A DNA stretch of 64,000 bases from Pristionchus mayeri (Eukaryota; Nematoda; Chromadorea; Rhabditida; Neodiplogasteridae): NCBI GenBank assembly GCA_036245805.1, contig BTRK01000005.1:7068001-7132000 (forward strand), read 5' to 3'. The translations under genes and the position numbers were made by a program. Of the stretch, positions 11,470 to 22,909 are shown piece by piece. The notes under the pieces are model-generated. The model was not told the origin of the DNA. It did not search any database and worked only from the letters and a program-made list of their open reading frames with translations. Each line of letters opens with the position of its first letter. Position 1 is the first letter of the stretch.

Positions 11470-14172
11470 ATGTGGTTATATCGTATCCTCCTTCTATCGA
11501 TCGTGGTAGTTGAAGCACGAGTGACATTCCTCAAATCGGAAGTGCTGGAAACGTATGACCTAGTGAACACTGACATGGTTGGTATACTTATCTAAATGAA
11601 ATATTCCAACGGCACGTACCATCACCCCTGGCCAATATACTTTCAAAGTTAAATATTTTGCAATTATTCAAATATTTGTAATAAAGCGTACGAAATCGAA
11701 AACTGTTATGCGTTGACAATTCTATGATGTAAAACTGTCGTAGAACACGTTGTGGAGATGCTTACATTAGTACTGTTAGTACTATCAAAAAATCAAATTC
11801 TTCCCAAAATTGATATGTATGCAGCGACTTAAGATCTTAATTTTATGCAAAGGAAGATTCGCAATCATTTCAGGCTTCCTTCCGATGCTCTGATGGATGT
11901 CGCGCCTATTCTCCCTCAGCGACCGACAGCATAGTGAATATGGATGAGGATGGAGGCATAATAGCAAGGCAATCATCTAAATTTTAAAAAAAAAACGATA
12001 TTTTATTAAAACATGTTAATACATTTCAGCTTGCTCGACCTTTCATACATGAATTCCGACATGGACATTAAGGAGTTGCCGGTAAGATCTGTTCCGTCGT
12101 TTACAATGATGTGTCTTTTATGGTAATGGAGAGTACGAAAACTGCATCTATCAATAAATATGCTACCATTTAAAAAATAGAATTTGTGAAACTCGATTCA
12201 TTAACTTTCCTTATTTTTTTCGGAAATTCGGAAATCTGTTTAGAGTAATATATATATATGAATATTCGAAGTGGACGTACAAATTTTTGATAATTTCATA
12301 AACAAATAAGATACTCATCACAGGGAGGAAAGTACATGCTGCGTAACCTGGATCAGCATGCAACGATGGAATTCGTTTTCTACGCTGTTGAGAAGGGCGC
12401 AGGTAATAATCGATTAGAAAATCTCTTTCTACATCATGAAATCAATGTGATAGTTTGTGTAGGTCTAAGTGAGTAAATTCCCTGGCAATGCATGAGCTGT
12501 AGTGTTGTCCACATAGGTGTCCTGAAATGAAATGACGGCGAGGGGGGGGGGGGGTGGGGGGACGAGGGGGCGAGGGGGGCGAGGGGGGGTGCTGCGCACC
12601 TCCTTACATGTGAGGCGGCGTGGACATCTATGGATGTCCGATTGGGGATGAAAGAACCGCTCTCCGAAAATGTATCTCTCTTCAGACACAATTATGGCTC
12701 AAAACTTTGGGACACATTTGACAAACGAGATCGGACACAAATTGCCAATATAAATATGTGCTGATTAGAATTCGATAGCCCCCCCCCCCCCCCACCATCA
12801 GAGACTTTGAAACAAGGCGCGAAATTAAATTATATTATTGCATGCGGAATGCTACACCGAATCATTGGAATACAGAGCCGTACGCTCTAGCATCGTTAGT
12901 TAGGTCGCATCACTATTGGATTTGTTTGCAGAAAACTACAACAGCAAGGTGTACTATGTGGGGTCGCCAACGATCCCTCGGAATGACGCATGGGACAACA
13001 GCACCTACATGTCCGCTACACGATCTATTCACTTCTCGAAATTCACTGGTTTCACTGAAGTATTTTTTTCCAAAATTGAACAGATTTAATACTCCAACCC
13101 TGCATTACGAACAATAATTATATGCTATTATACAATTGGATAGTCGTCGAATACGGCTTCCCGAGTCTGGTGAAAACATGTATGCTGACTCTGGGGAACT
13201 ACAGGACGATTCTCTGCCGTTCGTTTACACAACTGGAGCTGACGCAGTCTCCTACTCTCGTCCAGTATTCATCCCAGTGTAAGCATGATGAATGCATATT
13301 GTACAGTAATACAACCTCTTTCACAGTTTTAATGATCTAGTGCAACGCTGTTGTATCATGTATCATACGATACAAAGTTCACGTATCATTATGCACTACG
13401 CTCATTTAATATTTCTATTTGAAATAATGCAATTTTGACGACCATTACTATGTAACATGTTGTGCAATGAGGCTCAATCAAATTTGATCAAAAAACGTTT
13501 GAAAAACGTTTGCGTTTGAACAAAAACCCTGCACAAATCCAAGCCTCGCTAGGATCCGTTAGGGTTAATAACAATTATCTTTCAGCACGTACGACCTTCT
13601 CAAAGACACCTCCTTCTCCGTCTACTCGCCCATTGCAACTGTCTACTACAACAAACGCGGGGGATCGAAAAACGGACGAATCACAGTGACCGGAGACAGT
13701 GAGAAAAATAATAAATATATATTTTTTAAAAATATTTTTACAATTATGTTCACGTATATCTAGCATAACTAAGTTCTAAAACTTAAAAAAATTATTTCAG
13801 GAACAGTATCTTCCCTCTCAACAGGTTCAAGCTCAGTTTACAGGTCCAGGCACGTTTCTTGTTTCCAACAAAGTTCGACTCTATCTGAAACCTGAGTTCC
13901 TTTCAGAAACTCAATAATATCTTGCAATTCGATTTTTTTTCTCACATCGCCTAGACAACCCAAAGTTCGCACTCGAAATGTATAGCTTGCTAGAAGTATT
14001 CACTGTATAGAATCATAATTATTTTAATTAAAAGTTAATTCAATTAATTAAACAGGCTACGTCGGTTGCCCTTCCGTCAACACAGCTTACTCTACCTTCC
14101 CAGTGGAGATTAACGAGAGCGTAAATTTCTCCGGATCCAGCTCACAGTACGCCACTTTCGACTGCCATCTAT
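11470..14172 (+). pseudogene. Secreted protein of unrecognised nematode family, 3' truncated (paralogue of 33858 gene)
   Basis: Exons inferred: 11470-11577 (signal peptide, MWLYRILLLSIVVVEA), 11874-11968 (ASFRCSDGCRAYS), 12030-12081, 12324-12402 (FVFYAVEKGAG), 12932-13059, 13205-13278 (DDSLPFVYTTGAD, SRPVF), 13586-13698 (SVYSPIATVYY), 13801-13849 and 14056 to about 14172 (GYVGCPSV). Intron phases match the intact paralogue at 33858 throughout, and exons 1, 2, 3 and 6 have the same lengths. The two final exons (GLHIIVNGDYS and KLYGKNS in the paralogue) are absent. The last exon runs instead into hairpin-like DNA and stops at about 14318. Introns 2 and 8 would use GC donors. No known domain is recognised. 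The protein would be secreted. It is probably non-functional, or makes a shortened product with a new tail. Confidence 0.7.
12539..12595 (+). repeat. G-rich tract with quadruplex potential (intron 4)
   Basis: A 57-bp stretch contains one run of 12-13 guanines and several runs of 5-7 guanines separated by CGA, T or AC, followed by GTGCTGCGCACC. A C run of 14 lies at 12780-12794. The G and C runs resemble tips of the G-run fold-back family, but the arm sequence is not conserved here. On the transcribed strand this could form G-quadruplexes. Confidence 0.75.
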
Positions 14173-14207
14173 GCACAACTTCACTGCACAGCGCAGTAGT
14201 CTCTAGT

Positions 14208-14325
14208 ATTGTTCCCTCAGGCGTTTATCGCGAGCGCTCGCCGCTAGAGCGGTCAATCGCTCGAGCGGTAAAATTCATTTTCGAGCGTGCTGCGCTATTT
14301 AAAATCGTTCGCGATTGAGGGGAAT
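14208..14325. repeat. Hairpin-like insert at the broken end of the secreted-protein gene
   Basis: CCCTCAGGCG near 14215 pairs roughly with CGCGATTGAGGGG at 14308-14321. Inside, CGAGCG/CGCTCG motifs recur in both orientations. It replaces the expected continuation of exon 9 and is immediately followed by duplicated segment copy B. It probably marks the rearrangement junction. Confidence 0.5.
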
Positions 14326-14768
14326 CGTAAAAAAAAAAATCATCGGTTCTCAAGTTATGACGACTTTTTGACTCGTTGTGTGCGAGTGTGCGAGTGGTGA
14401 CCTAGCTCAAGTGATCCGCCTTTTCTCAATCATACACCTGACAGAACAAGCTACAGAACGCTTTCAATAAGAAGCTTTTCATTCTTCGACATTTCATGGA
14501 ATAAATAATCCCTATTACTGATCCATCGGAATTAAATATATTTACATCATCACATAGTCTTCAATTTTACGCTAGATCAACTCGACTGCACCTAAGCTCC
14601 GAGTTGGCAGAATCAGGTATACTTTACTGTGAGCGCATTTTAACTGATTCTGCGCCAATGTTGATAGCAATACAAGTGGAGATACAACATGCAGAGATAT
14701 TTTATCGAATCACTAGAACATGTATTCTAGAGGCATGACTCTTCACTCAGCATAGTATGTTTCCCACT
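14326..14768. repeat. Duplicated segment, copy B (partner at 9699)
   Basis: Near-identical to 9699-10144 over its whole length. Here it abuts the last exon of the minus-strand lectin pseudogene, so on that strand it is the 3' flank. This supports reading copy A as a displaced lectin 3' flank. Confidence 0.75.
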
Positions 14769-14771
14769 TAG

Positions 14772-17366
14772 TACGGAGTGTACTGAGACATGTACGGGAA
14801 AGCGACCTGACAGTTGCCTGAAAGTCATCAATTGAACTCACTAGCGGCGCATGCTTTGATTAGTGTTGTTTTATTGTCGGGTATATTTCAGGGTCGGTAA
14901 ATTGAGTATCAGCTCATAAACCATTTAGTGCACCTGAAAATGATGTAAAATTCATACACTCGAATGCCCGGTATTAGAGCTAGAAACGATATGTATCGTC
15001 ATCCTATACAACATCGCCACTCACGAGAGTGCGAAGAGATGGATGTATAGCTTCTTGATCTCTACTCACCACGTCAGGTTCCGAAGGTTGGTATTGTCCG
15101 CGTAAGCGCATTTGGAGACGGTGTTGGAGCTCGGCTCGTCCACGCCCCAGTTCGTGTAGGTATCAGCAGACTAAATAATTGTAATTTTTTTCGAAGTCTG
15201 AATGATGATCCGACAAATTGACACAATATCATATAATTCCTTCCCCAGAGCGACAAGACTGCATGTTATAACACTACCATAGCAGTTCCATGTTTGAAAT
15301 TTGTCAGTCAGTTCGTGAATCACAACAATAACATTAATCTTTTCTTGCATTATATTTATCTTCTTTCTCGCGTTTCTACCTGTGCCACATATTTTACCAC
15401 AGAAATAGTGAGACTGACCCCGTCTAGCCAGGTCCAATCGCCACTGAAGGCCTTCTGATACCCAATCCAGAAGTAGTCCGTCTTTGTGCTTGCGAATACT
15501 GAAAATAAATCTGTGGATCGAGGGTCAATAAATTTGACCTAACTTATGAAATGTGTAGAAGAAATATGTATCTCTTTTCTTCGGGAATTTATGTTAGTAA
15601 TGTTTAATTTTGCTATGTATTGTTCATGAGAGCTGCTAAGTATACTGATGTAGCGAGTAATGATCGCAATACGCTAATAAATACCTTGCTGTAGCAAGTT
15701 CGCCTTCTTTTCGTCGTGAATCTCCGCGACGATTCCGTATCCATTAAAGCAGATTTCATTCGCCTGATTGAAAGGAAGGCCCTTCGACAAGACAGTGTAG
15801 AATCCACCTTAAAATATGAAAATTAGAAATAACAACAAATATGATATAACAAATAACATAAATCACAAACACATTAACAACATCAACAATTTAAACATGC
15901 ATTATTGTTGTTATTGTTGTTGTTCCAAGAAGTGGCTCAAGGAAAGAAAGGTCTGGCATTATGCCAACAAACTTCCTCACCTGCGCCGCCTCCAGACCTC
16001 CAGAGTACGGAATCTTGTTGGAGGGGCAGAAGCAATTTGCTGAACAATGCACTTTTAACCGAAGCAAGCAACTACCGTTGAGGAAATGGTCGGAGTTGAG
16101 ACGAATGTAGATGTCGATACAAAATCTACTGAAAATTGAGTTGTAAATTCAAGAACAAGCACTGTTTATTTACCACATATGTCTCCACAAAACACATACA
16201 ACAAACATTCATTACTGTATTGATCGCTATATCAATTTTACTTGAGATACAACTCAACTATATCGCACTCGTGTAGAGCGCCCAAATTCTACGTCGCGAC
16301 CCGTGCATACATAACTTACACGATATTAGAGCAATACAAAATACATTACTCTTGCAGAAAGACTGAAGCCCGGCTGTGACGTAGTCGCCGTTGGCGAAGT
16401 ATTAGGTTGATGCAAAAGTTTCGTTACAAGGTTAATTTAACGATTACTCGTACATGGCTTGCTCGTCTCCAACAGTACTTCGGCATTATTTGAGGCACCA
16501 TTCGTACACTACAACACTTGGGTTTTGTTGATTCGGTTCAGCTTCTTTCGGAAGAAAAATGCTGGTTTACAAAAAATTGGCAAAATGTCCCATTTTTTAG
16601 TATTATGTTCAAAACTCCATAAAAATTATACGAATTTATTGCAGCTCCTATTTTGTGAAGTTAATGCATAAGGGTTGACGCTTCCAGTAAACACTTGAAA
16701 TTGGAATTTCAAACTCTACCAGAAAATTTGTACGTGGAAATATGCTGATCTCGGCTTCCAAAATTCAATTTTGGGGAGCATTATGAATGTGATTATTGAA
16801 TGAAGAGGTCAATCTTCACCAAATTTAAAAGGTATCATCGACTTGATATGCTCTTTAATTATTGATTAAATACGTCTAGACCCTACTCCAGAAATGCCCA
16901 GCTCGAACATGATTTTTTTTCCATTTTTACGAACTCAAAATTTTTTAAATGCGTGAGGATTTTGAAAGGCGTTTTAAAGCTGACTCCGTGCACTTCAGGA
17001 ATTATAATTCCTATACATCACTCTTTACAAAAATATAGCCTATGTAGAGGAATTATCATTACTCAAAGAGTGCTGTTGCGTCAAAATGTCAATATCAGAT
17101 TTCAATTTTGCGATACTTTTCATCCTACCCTGTCCGTTTATCCGATTGGTGATGGATAACGATAGGTGCGCTATGGAGAGCACACATACGCTAACAATAT
17201 GCAAAAATGCATGGAAAGATTGATAAAGTCTGAAGCGAGATATAACTCAAAAAGCACAAATTTTAAAGTCGTAACGAAACTTTTGCATCAACCTAATAGT
17301 ACCCAGTTGAAGCAAGGTTCTTCAAATCAATGTTATCCAGAGTCGTCTCTCCGTCCTTGAGGAAAT
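14772..17366 (-). pseudogene. VWA/C-type lectin pseudogene, split by a mariner-like element
   Basis: Minus-strand relic of the VWA plus lectin family. Exon equivalents: exon 7 at 17366-16350 (FLKDGETTLDNIDLKNLAS...FANGDYVTAGLQSFCK) with an 895-bp insert, exon 8 at 16039-15981, exon 9 at 15807-15685 (GGFYTVLSK, AEIHDEKKA), exon 10 at 15498-15419 (TKTDYFWIGYQK), exon 11 at 15170-15070 (TNWGVDEPSSN, KCAYADN) and exon 12 at 14817-14772. Exons 9 and 10 have the same lengths as in the 24577 gene. The last exon lacks eight bases encoding part of WGAG, which shifts NCQVAFPYMSQY out of frame. Exons 1-6, including the signal peptide and most of the VWA domain, are not found upstream, where fold-back DNA lies. 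Loss of function is clear. Confidence 0.85.
16402..17296. mobile_element. Mariner-like element without transposase, TA target duplication
   Basis: Terminal inverted repeats are TTAGGTTGATGCAAAAGTTT at 16402 and its complement ending at 17296. They are flanked by the TA duplication (16400-16401 and 17297-17298) typical of Tc1/mariner insertions. The tips resemble the TTAGGTTGGTGCAAAAG ends of irritans-type mariners. The 895-bp interior shows no recognisable transposase. Removing the element with one TA restores a continuous lectin exon 7. Confidence 0.9.
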
Positions 17367-17419
17367 CTGAAAAGTATGTAATAATTTGAATATTATGAGT
17401 TTTGATCAGAATTTTATAT

Positions 17420-18660
17420 GACTCCTACATGAAGTATGACTCAGACCTCGAGAAAATTTTTCCACAATGCATTAGTATGTAACAGAAGTTCTCCAGATCA
17501 TACACCGTATTATTCAACTCTTAGATTATCATATGAGAGGAATCGCGAGAGAATTGACCACGCCGCGGCGGTAGGAACAAAGTTGGTCCTATCCCGAAAC
17601 AAATTTGGTTACAAGTACTTCAAATGATGCTCTTTCAAACTGCGTCGTCAGAATTTCGATATCTGTCGTCATCTTCGAGATTCAGAAGGCCAAAGATGGT
17701 ACTATCACTTTTCGACAGTCAAATCGCAATCACTTAAATGATCATAATTCCCTTTAAAATAAAGATAGAAGGCCGTTCTTTTTTTCCAATGAAAGCTACC
17801 ATCACGCGCTACAACTTTTATGTTGAGGGCATTATTCCTGGACCTCACCCTGGTGAGGGGCGGTCGGGTGTACCAAAAGTTTCGTAACTTTGGAAATCGG
17901 AAAAACGTTTTGAGTTTTCATGTTTAAGTTGTAGTACATATATGTGTCTCACTTCTCCCCAAAAATGAGCAAAATCGGGGTCTTCAAAGCTCTGTAGCAC
18001 GCTTCAACGAGAAAATAGAGACTCACTTTCAACGGACGAAATGTTTAGCTCTTTCTGCTCTACATTTCAGCCGAATCTCTATGACTACTTTGACATAATG
18101 TACAGTTTTGCGCTTTTCCTTCAATTCCTCAATTTCTCTTGAAAACCATTTAGTGCATTAGGGCCCACCCCCCAAGTTGGAATAGGTCAAAATATCGATT
18201 TTGAAGTTTTGGGCCATATGAGCATTTATGGCCAATGACAGTGTAATGATATGGGCGGAAACAATTTTAAATGTTGTTTTGGATGTTTTTGGGCGATTCT
18301 GACCGCAAATAAGGGTAATTGAAGATACGGAAGTATCCGAGTCCGTAACTCATTTTGGGGTCGCGTCACGAAAGTGCGCCCCCTTTTTTTTTCTATACCC
18401 CGATTTTGCTCATTTTTGGGGAGAAGTGAGACACATATATGTACTACAACTTAAACATGAAAACTCAAAACGTTTTTCCGATTTCCAAAGTTACGAAACT
18501 TTTGGTACACCCGACCGCCCCTCACCAGGGTGAGGTCCAGGAATAATGACCTCAACATAAAAGTTGTAGCGCGTGATGGTAGCTTTCATTGGAAAAAAAG
18601 AACGGCCTTCTATCTTTATTTTAAAGGGAATTATGATCATTTAAGTGATCATTTAAGTGA
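17420..18660. repeat. Long fold-back element (array member 1)
   Basis: Arms of about 245 bp, near 17745-18000 and 18395-18645, are almost perfect complements. They contain GGCCGTTCTTTTTTTCCAAT, the GGTGAGGGGCGGTCGGGTG block and AAAAACGTTTTGAGTTTTCA. The left flank 17520-17760 (GAGGAATCGCGAGAGAATTG and onward) is related to the outer arm of the palindromes at 43193 and 52806. The spacer of about 390 bp has no coding signal. Confidence 0.85.
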
Positions 18661-18689
18661 TTTGTGGAAGTAATTGCGGCATCAGTCTT

Positions 18690-20650
18690 TTCCCGGGGGC
18701 GGACAATCCGGCAACGGATAATCCGGCAACGGATCGCCCTTCGCTGGAGACTCGAGCTAGCCACTTGGATGTTGTTTCATTGTGACCAGTATGTGCTACC
18801 CTACCTTTGCATATACAATTCTTGGTACAAGGCGAACTTGAGTTTCGTTCCATCTCTATGTATAGGAGGCCGTTTGCCTAAGAATCGAGCAAGTCTCAGC
18901 ACAGGCCAAAAATCTCAATTATCTCTAACCTCGTGATTTGGGCTAATCGAGGGTGATGAAAACGATAGGCAAACTCATTTTGCTCATGTAGCCTTCGTTG
19001 GCTCCAGACGGCGTCACGTTGAAATCACTTTTTTACAAATATCTGACCTCTCGATGGTGCTAATTTCACGCGACTAAGGTTCCCGGGGTAGAATTTGATG
19101 GTGATCACGCCTATGTAGTTCATTTTTTCATGAATTATTAAAAGTATTTTTTAAAATTCAACTTTTCGCATCGGCAAAAGTAAGATGTGTGACATACATC
19201 AATAGAACCGGCTTGACGATAGGATTCAGAATCTGTGTTTGCAGCCAATTTCATTCACGGGCTCGAATTATTGAAACGAAATAGTGAGCTCAGATAGGCT
19301 AGAGAGGTGAGAGAGTGTGTGGATGAGAGAGAGCGGGGAGGGGGCTGTACACTGCCAGGGGGATGAGCGGAGGATAGAGGACGGGACGCTTTAGATTTCG
19401 TCAGTATGGACTCACTTTTTCATTTCAATAATTCGAACCCGTGGACGAAATTGGCTGCAAACACAGATTCTGAATCCTCTCGTTAAGCCGGTTCTATTGA
19501 TGTATGTCGCACATCTTACTTTTGCCAATGCGAAAAGTTGAATTTTTAAAAATAATTTTAATAATTCATGAAAAATGAACTACATAGGCGTGATCACCAT
19601 CAAATTCTACCCCGGGAACCTTAGTCGCGTGAAATTAGCGCCATAGAGAGGTCAGACATTTGTAAAAACGTGATTTATACGTGACGCCGTCTGGAGCCAA
19701 CGAAGGCTACATGAGCAAAATGAGTATGCCTATCGTTTTCAGCACCCTCGATTACCCCAAATCACGAAGTTAGAGAGAATTGAGATTTTTGGCCTGTGCC
19801 GAAAGCACTGAGATCTGCTCGATTCTTAGGCAAACGGTTCATGGTCCAAAATTGAGAATTTGAATGGAAAATCATAGTTAGTTAAACATCAAATATCTTA
19901 ACCAATCGATACACATGTTTCCGGGGGGGGGGGGGGGCGGACAATCCGGCAACGGAACGCCGTTCGCTGGTAATTCGAGCTAGCCGCTTAGGTGCTGCTT
20001 CATTGTAGCCAGTATGTGCTACCCTACCTTTGCATATATAATTCTTGTTGCCAGGCGAACTTGAGTTTCACTCCATATCTATGTATTGGGGTTCATGGCC
20101 CAAAAATTGAGAATTTGAGTGAAAAATCATGGTTAGATAAACGCCAGATATCGTAACCAATCGATACCCATGTTACCGAGTTACAATAGCTACTGGAATA
20201 CGGGGATATAAATTGGTTACGATATCTGGCGTTTATCTAACCATGATTTTTCACTCAAATTCTCAATTTTGGAACGTGAATACATAGATATGGAGTGAAA
20301 CTAAAGTTCGTCTAGTAACAAGAATTATAAATGCAAAGGTAGGGTAGCACTTACTGGTTACAATGAAACAACACCCAAGTAGCTCCCAAGTAGCTAGCTC
20401 GAATCTCCAGCGAAGGGCGATCCGTTGCCGGATTGTCCGCCCCCCCCCCCCTGTTTCCGTGTTACAGTAGTCACTGGACTACTGGACTCTGAATTGGTTA
20501 CTATAGTAGGTGTTTATCTAACCATTATTTTCCACTCAAATTCTCAATTTTGGACCATGAACCCCATGGACCATGGACCATGGACCATGCACATACATAG
20601 ATATGGAGCGAAACTCAAGTTCGCCTGGTACCAAGAATTGTATATGCATA
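18690..20650. repeat. Composite of nested fold-back elements (array member 2)
   Basis: Three layers are visible. 18695-18860 is an arm of the G-run family (CGGACAATCCGGCAACGGAT). 18870-19260 pairs with 19430-19840 as an almost perfect arm pair of about 390 bp (AAGAATCGAGCA, GGCGTCACGT). 19921-20450 is a complete G-run fold-back (GGGCGGACAATCCGGCAACG against its complement). 20450-20640 is a further partial arm with a tandem GGACCAT run at 20554-20590. No gene is seen. Confidence 0.85.
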
Positions 20651-20714
20651 GGAAAAAAACTAAACTTAATCCATAACAACACGTTGGAATTATCAATTTA
20701 TCCCTTCTCGTTTT

Positions 20715-21640
20715 GTTTGATGAAACAGGTATAAAATGTACGGCTGCTATATCAGCGGATGCAGAAACAATAATCTCAAAGTTGTTTTTAAGTTGTTTTT
20801 CGATATCACGATTCATGTGCGGAGTTATGGAACATATATCAATAGTTTCCATCGCGTTGCAAATGCGTTTTTATGTTTCAAAAAACATCCTTTCACCACT
20901 GAAATCACAAATTTCCCTGTTGCTAACTCAACATTTCGAGATCATTATACGTGTTACCTACATAAATAGAATAGTATACATAGCCATGAATAAGAATTGG
21001 TGGCATAGACCTCCAAAAATGTTTCGATGCTCCGATTTGTGACGAACACATATGGAAAATCTATTGCTTCGGAAATGCAAACCAGCCGTTTTTGAGTGAG
21101 ACTGTGTGAATTCTAATGAGTTATATGTTTGGAAATTTTTTTCGCATGCAGATTTATCAGTTATTGACGAAAACGAATCACATTTCGAGATTTTCCGACT
21201 TCGAAAAATTGGAAAATATAGGTAAAAATGAATATTGGCGCTTTTATCGTTGTATTACGATTAATTAGCTTTTTTAAACATTTTTCACAACATATAACTT
21301 ATAAGAATTCACACAGTCTAACTCAAAAACGGCTTATTTGCATTTCCGAAACAATCGATTTTCGCTATTTGAACGTCAAAAATCGGAGCATCGAAACATT
21401 GGTGAAGGTCTATGCCACCAATTCTTATTCATGGCTATGTATACTATTCTATATGTGTAGCTAACACGTGTAATGATCTCAAAATGATGACTTAGCAGCT
21501 GGGAAATTGGTGATTTCGGTGGTGAAAAGCATATTTTTTGAAACATAAAAACGCATTTGCAACGCGATGGAAACTATTGATATATGTTCCATAACTCCGT
21601 ACATGAATCTTGATGTCGATTTGGAAGCGTATCAGTAGTG
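20715..21640. repeat. Fold-back element (array member 3)
   Basis: 20790-21040 (ATCACGATTCATGTGCGGAG, ATCGCGTTGCAAATGCG, GAATAAGAATTGGTGGCATA) pairs with 21380-21620 in inverted order. The loop of about 330 bp has its own smaller inverted blocks (CGGTTTGCATTTCCGAA-type at 21065 and 21330). A further partial copy of GCATTTGCAACGCGATGGAA is at 21912-21936. Short open frames here lie in the arms and are not called as genes. Confidence 0.8.
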
Positions 21641-22905
21641 AACAGTGAAGAATAATTGGTCTGAAACTTCAAAAATCTTCGGAAGTCGTCATTTCGAGCG
21701 ATATTATCAGTTCTTCGTCACTGAAAATATGGCGATTTCATAAGTTATTCGTTTTCTACGATAGATTTTGCACAAAATATGTCGAAAATGGAGGGTGGAG
21801 GTGACTTTGAGAGGGGTAGTTCCGCCGTTGTATGAACAAATGAGCGAAAAATTGCATATTTTGATCGTTTTCAGGAAGCCAGTGGTGAAAGGATGTATTT
21901 TGAAACATAAAAGCGCATTTGCAACGCGATGGAAACTACGAAAACGTAGATTCTAGAATAACTTTTCAAGCTCTTTCGAATGATCTATATTACAAGGTCG
22001 AAATCTAAAATTTGAAATTTTCGATTTTTGTAGGTCAAAATCGATATTTTCCTTTCAACTCTCGAATGAACGATTACTGGTCCCCAGTGGTCCTATTCTG
22101 AAAGTTTGAGCACTTGGCGATCATTTTGACGGAGTTGTGCCATACCCACTGCACTCTTACAGAGAACGCGTTTTAAATATACATTTTCCGTTATACGATG
22201 AATCGATGCCTTGGAATCAATTTTTCTTTCAATGATATTCCTTCCGATGGTGTATTGCAATTACCGTTCGATTAATGGACCTTCGTTTCTTTTTTAACGG
22301 ACTCTTATAAAAGTCGACCTGTTAGAGTATTTGTAATTCAGAAACGACGATGTCCCGTTTATCGAAAAAAATCTTACATTTAGTCGATCTATATTGGTAA
22401 AAAAAACGTTCAAGCGTTTTTTTGAACTACTGGGGCGGTATTCTTTCCTCGATTTCGGCCTCGCCGAAATTTTTGGCTGCCCGAAATTTTCGGAAATTGC
22501 CGAAATATTTGAAACAATGAAAGCAAAATATCAACGCAACGGAGGGGATCGAACTGATGACCTCCGCGTTGAAAGCTAAAGCGATTCCACTTCGACACGG
22601 ATGGTTGTTCCGGGCAGGGAAGAGATGATCAATAAGGAATGGGAACTATTTATCGGTCTTCGATGGGCCATAACTACCACTTTTCGATCGAAATCCCGCA
22701 ATAAATCTAGATCTGTTCTGGTTCATCAAATTTCCGGGACCGTTTCAATGTGTTTCCATCACATCTCGGCCTTTGAAGGACGGCCCTGGAGTCCTCGACC
22801 ATTGATAAGACGTGACGCATCGAGCGTATTTTTCACACGCGATCTCGAAGTCAAAATGTGCCCAATGTGCTAGTTGTAGTGTTCCAGACAACGGAAGAAG
22901 GCAGA
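21641..22905. other. Gene-free stretch, partly repeat-derived
   Basis: No exon, signal peptide or domain is recognisable. It contains the arm fragment near 21900-21936 and a tRNA-like segment on the minus strand at about 22535-22605. The remainder is AT-rich with no paralogue noticed in the window. Confidence 0.45.
22535..22605 (-). other. tRNA-like or SINE-like segment
   Basis: Read on the minus strand it has GTCGAAGTGGA, close to the polymerase III A box, and AGTTCGATCCCC, a good B-box match, about 30 bases apart. The T arm and acceptor stem do not pair well, so it is not a functional tRNA. It could be a tRNA-derived SINE head or a tRNA pseudogene. The evidence is weak. Confidence 0.35.
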
Positions 22906-22909
22906 AAAC

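Noticed and set aside
22535..22605. Functional tRNA gene
   Set aside because: The A- and B-box-like motifs are present but the T arm and acceptor stem do not pair. It is recorded only as tRNA-like.
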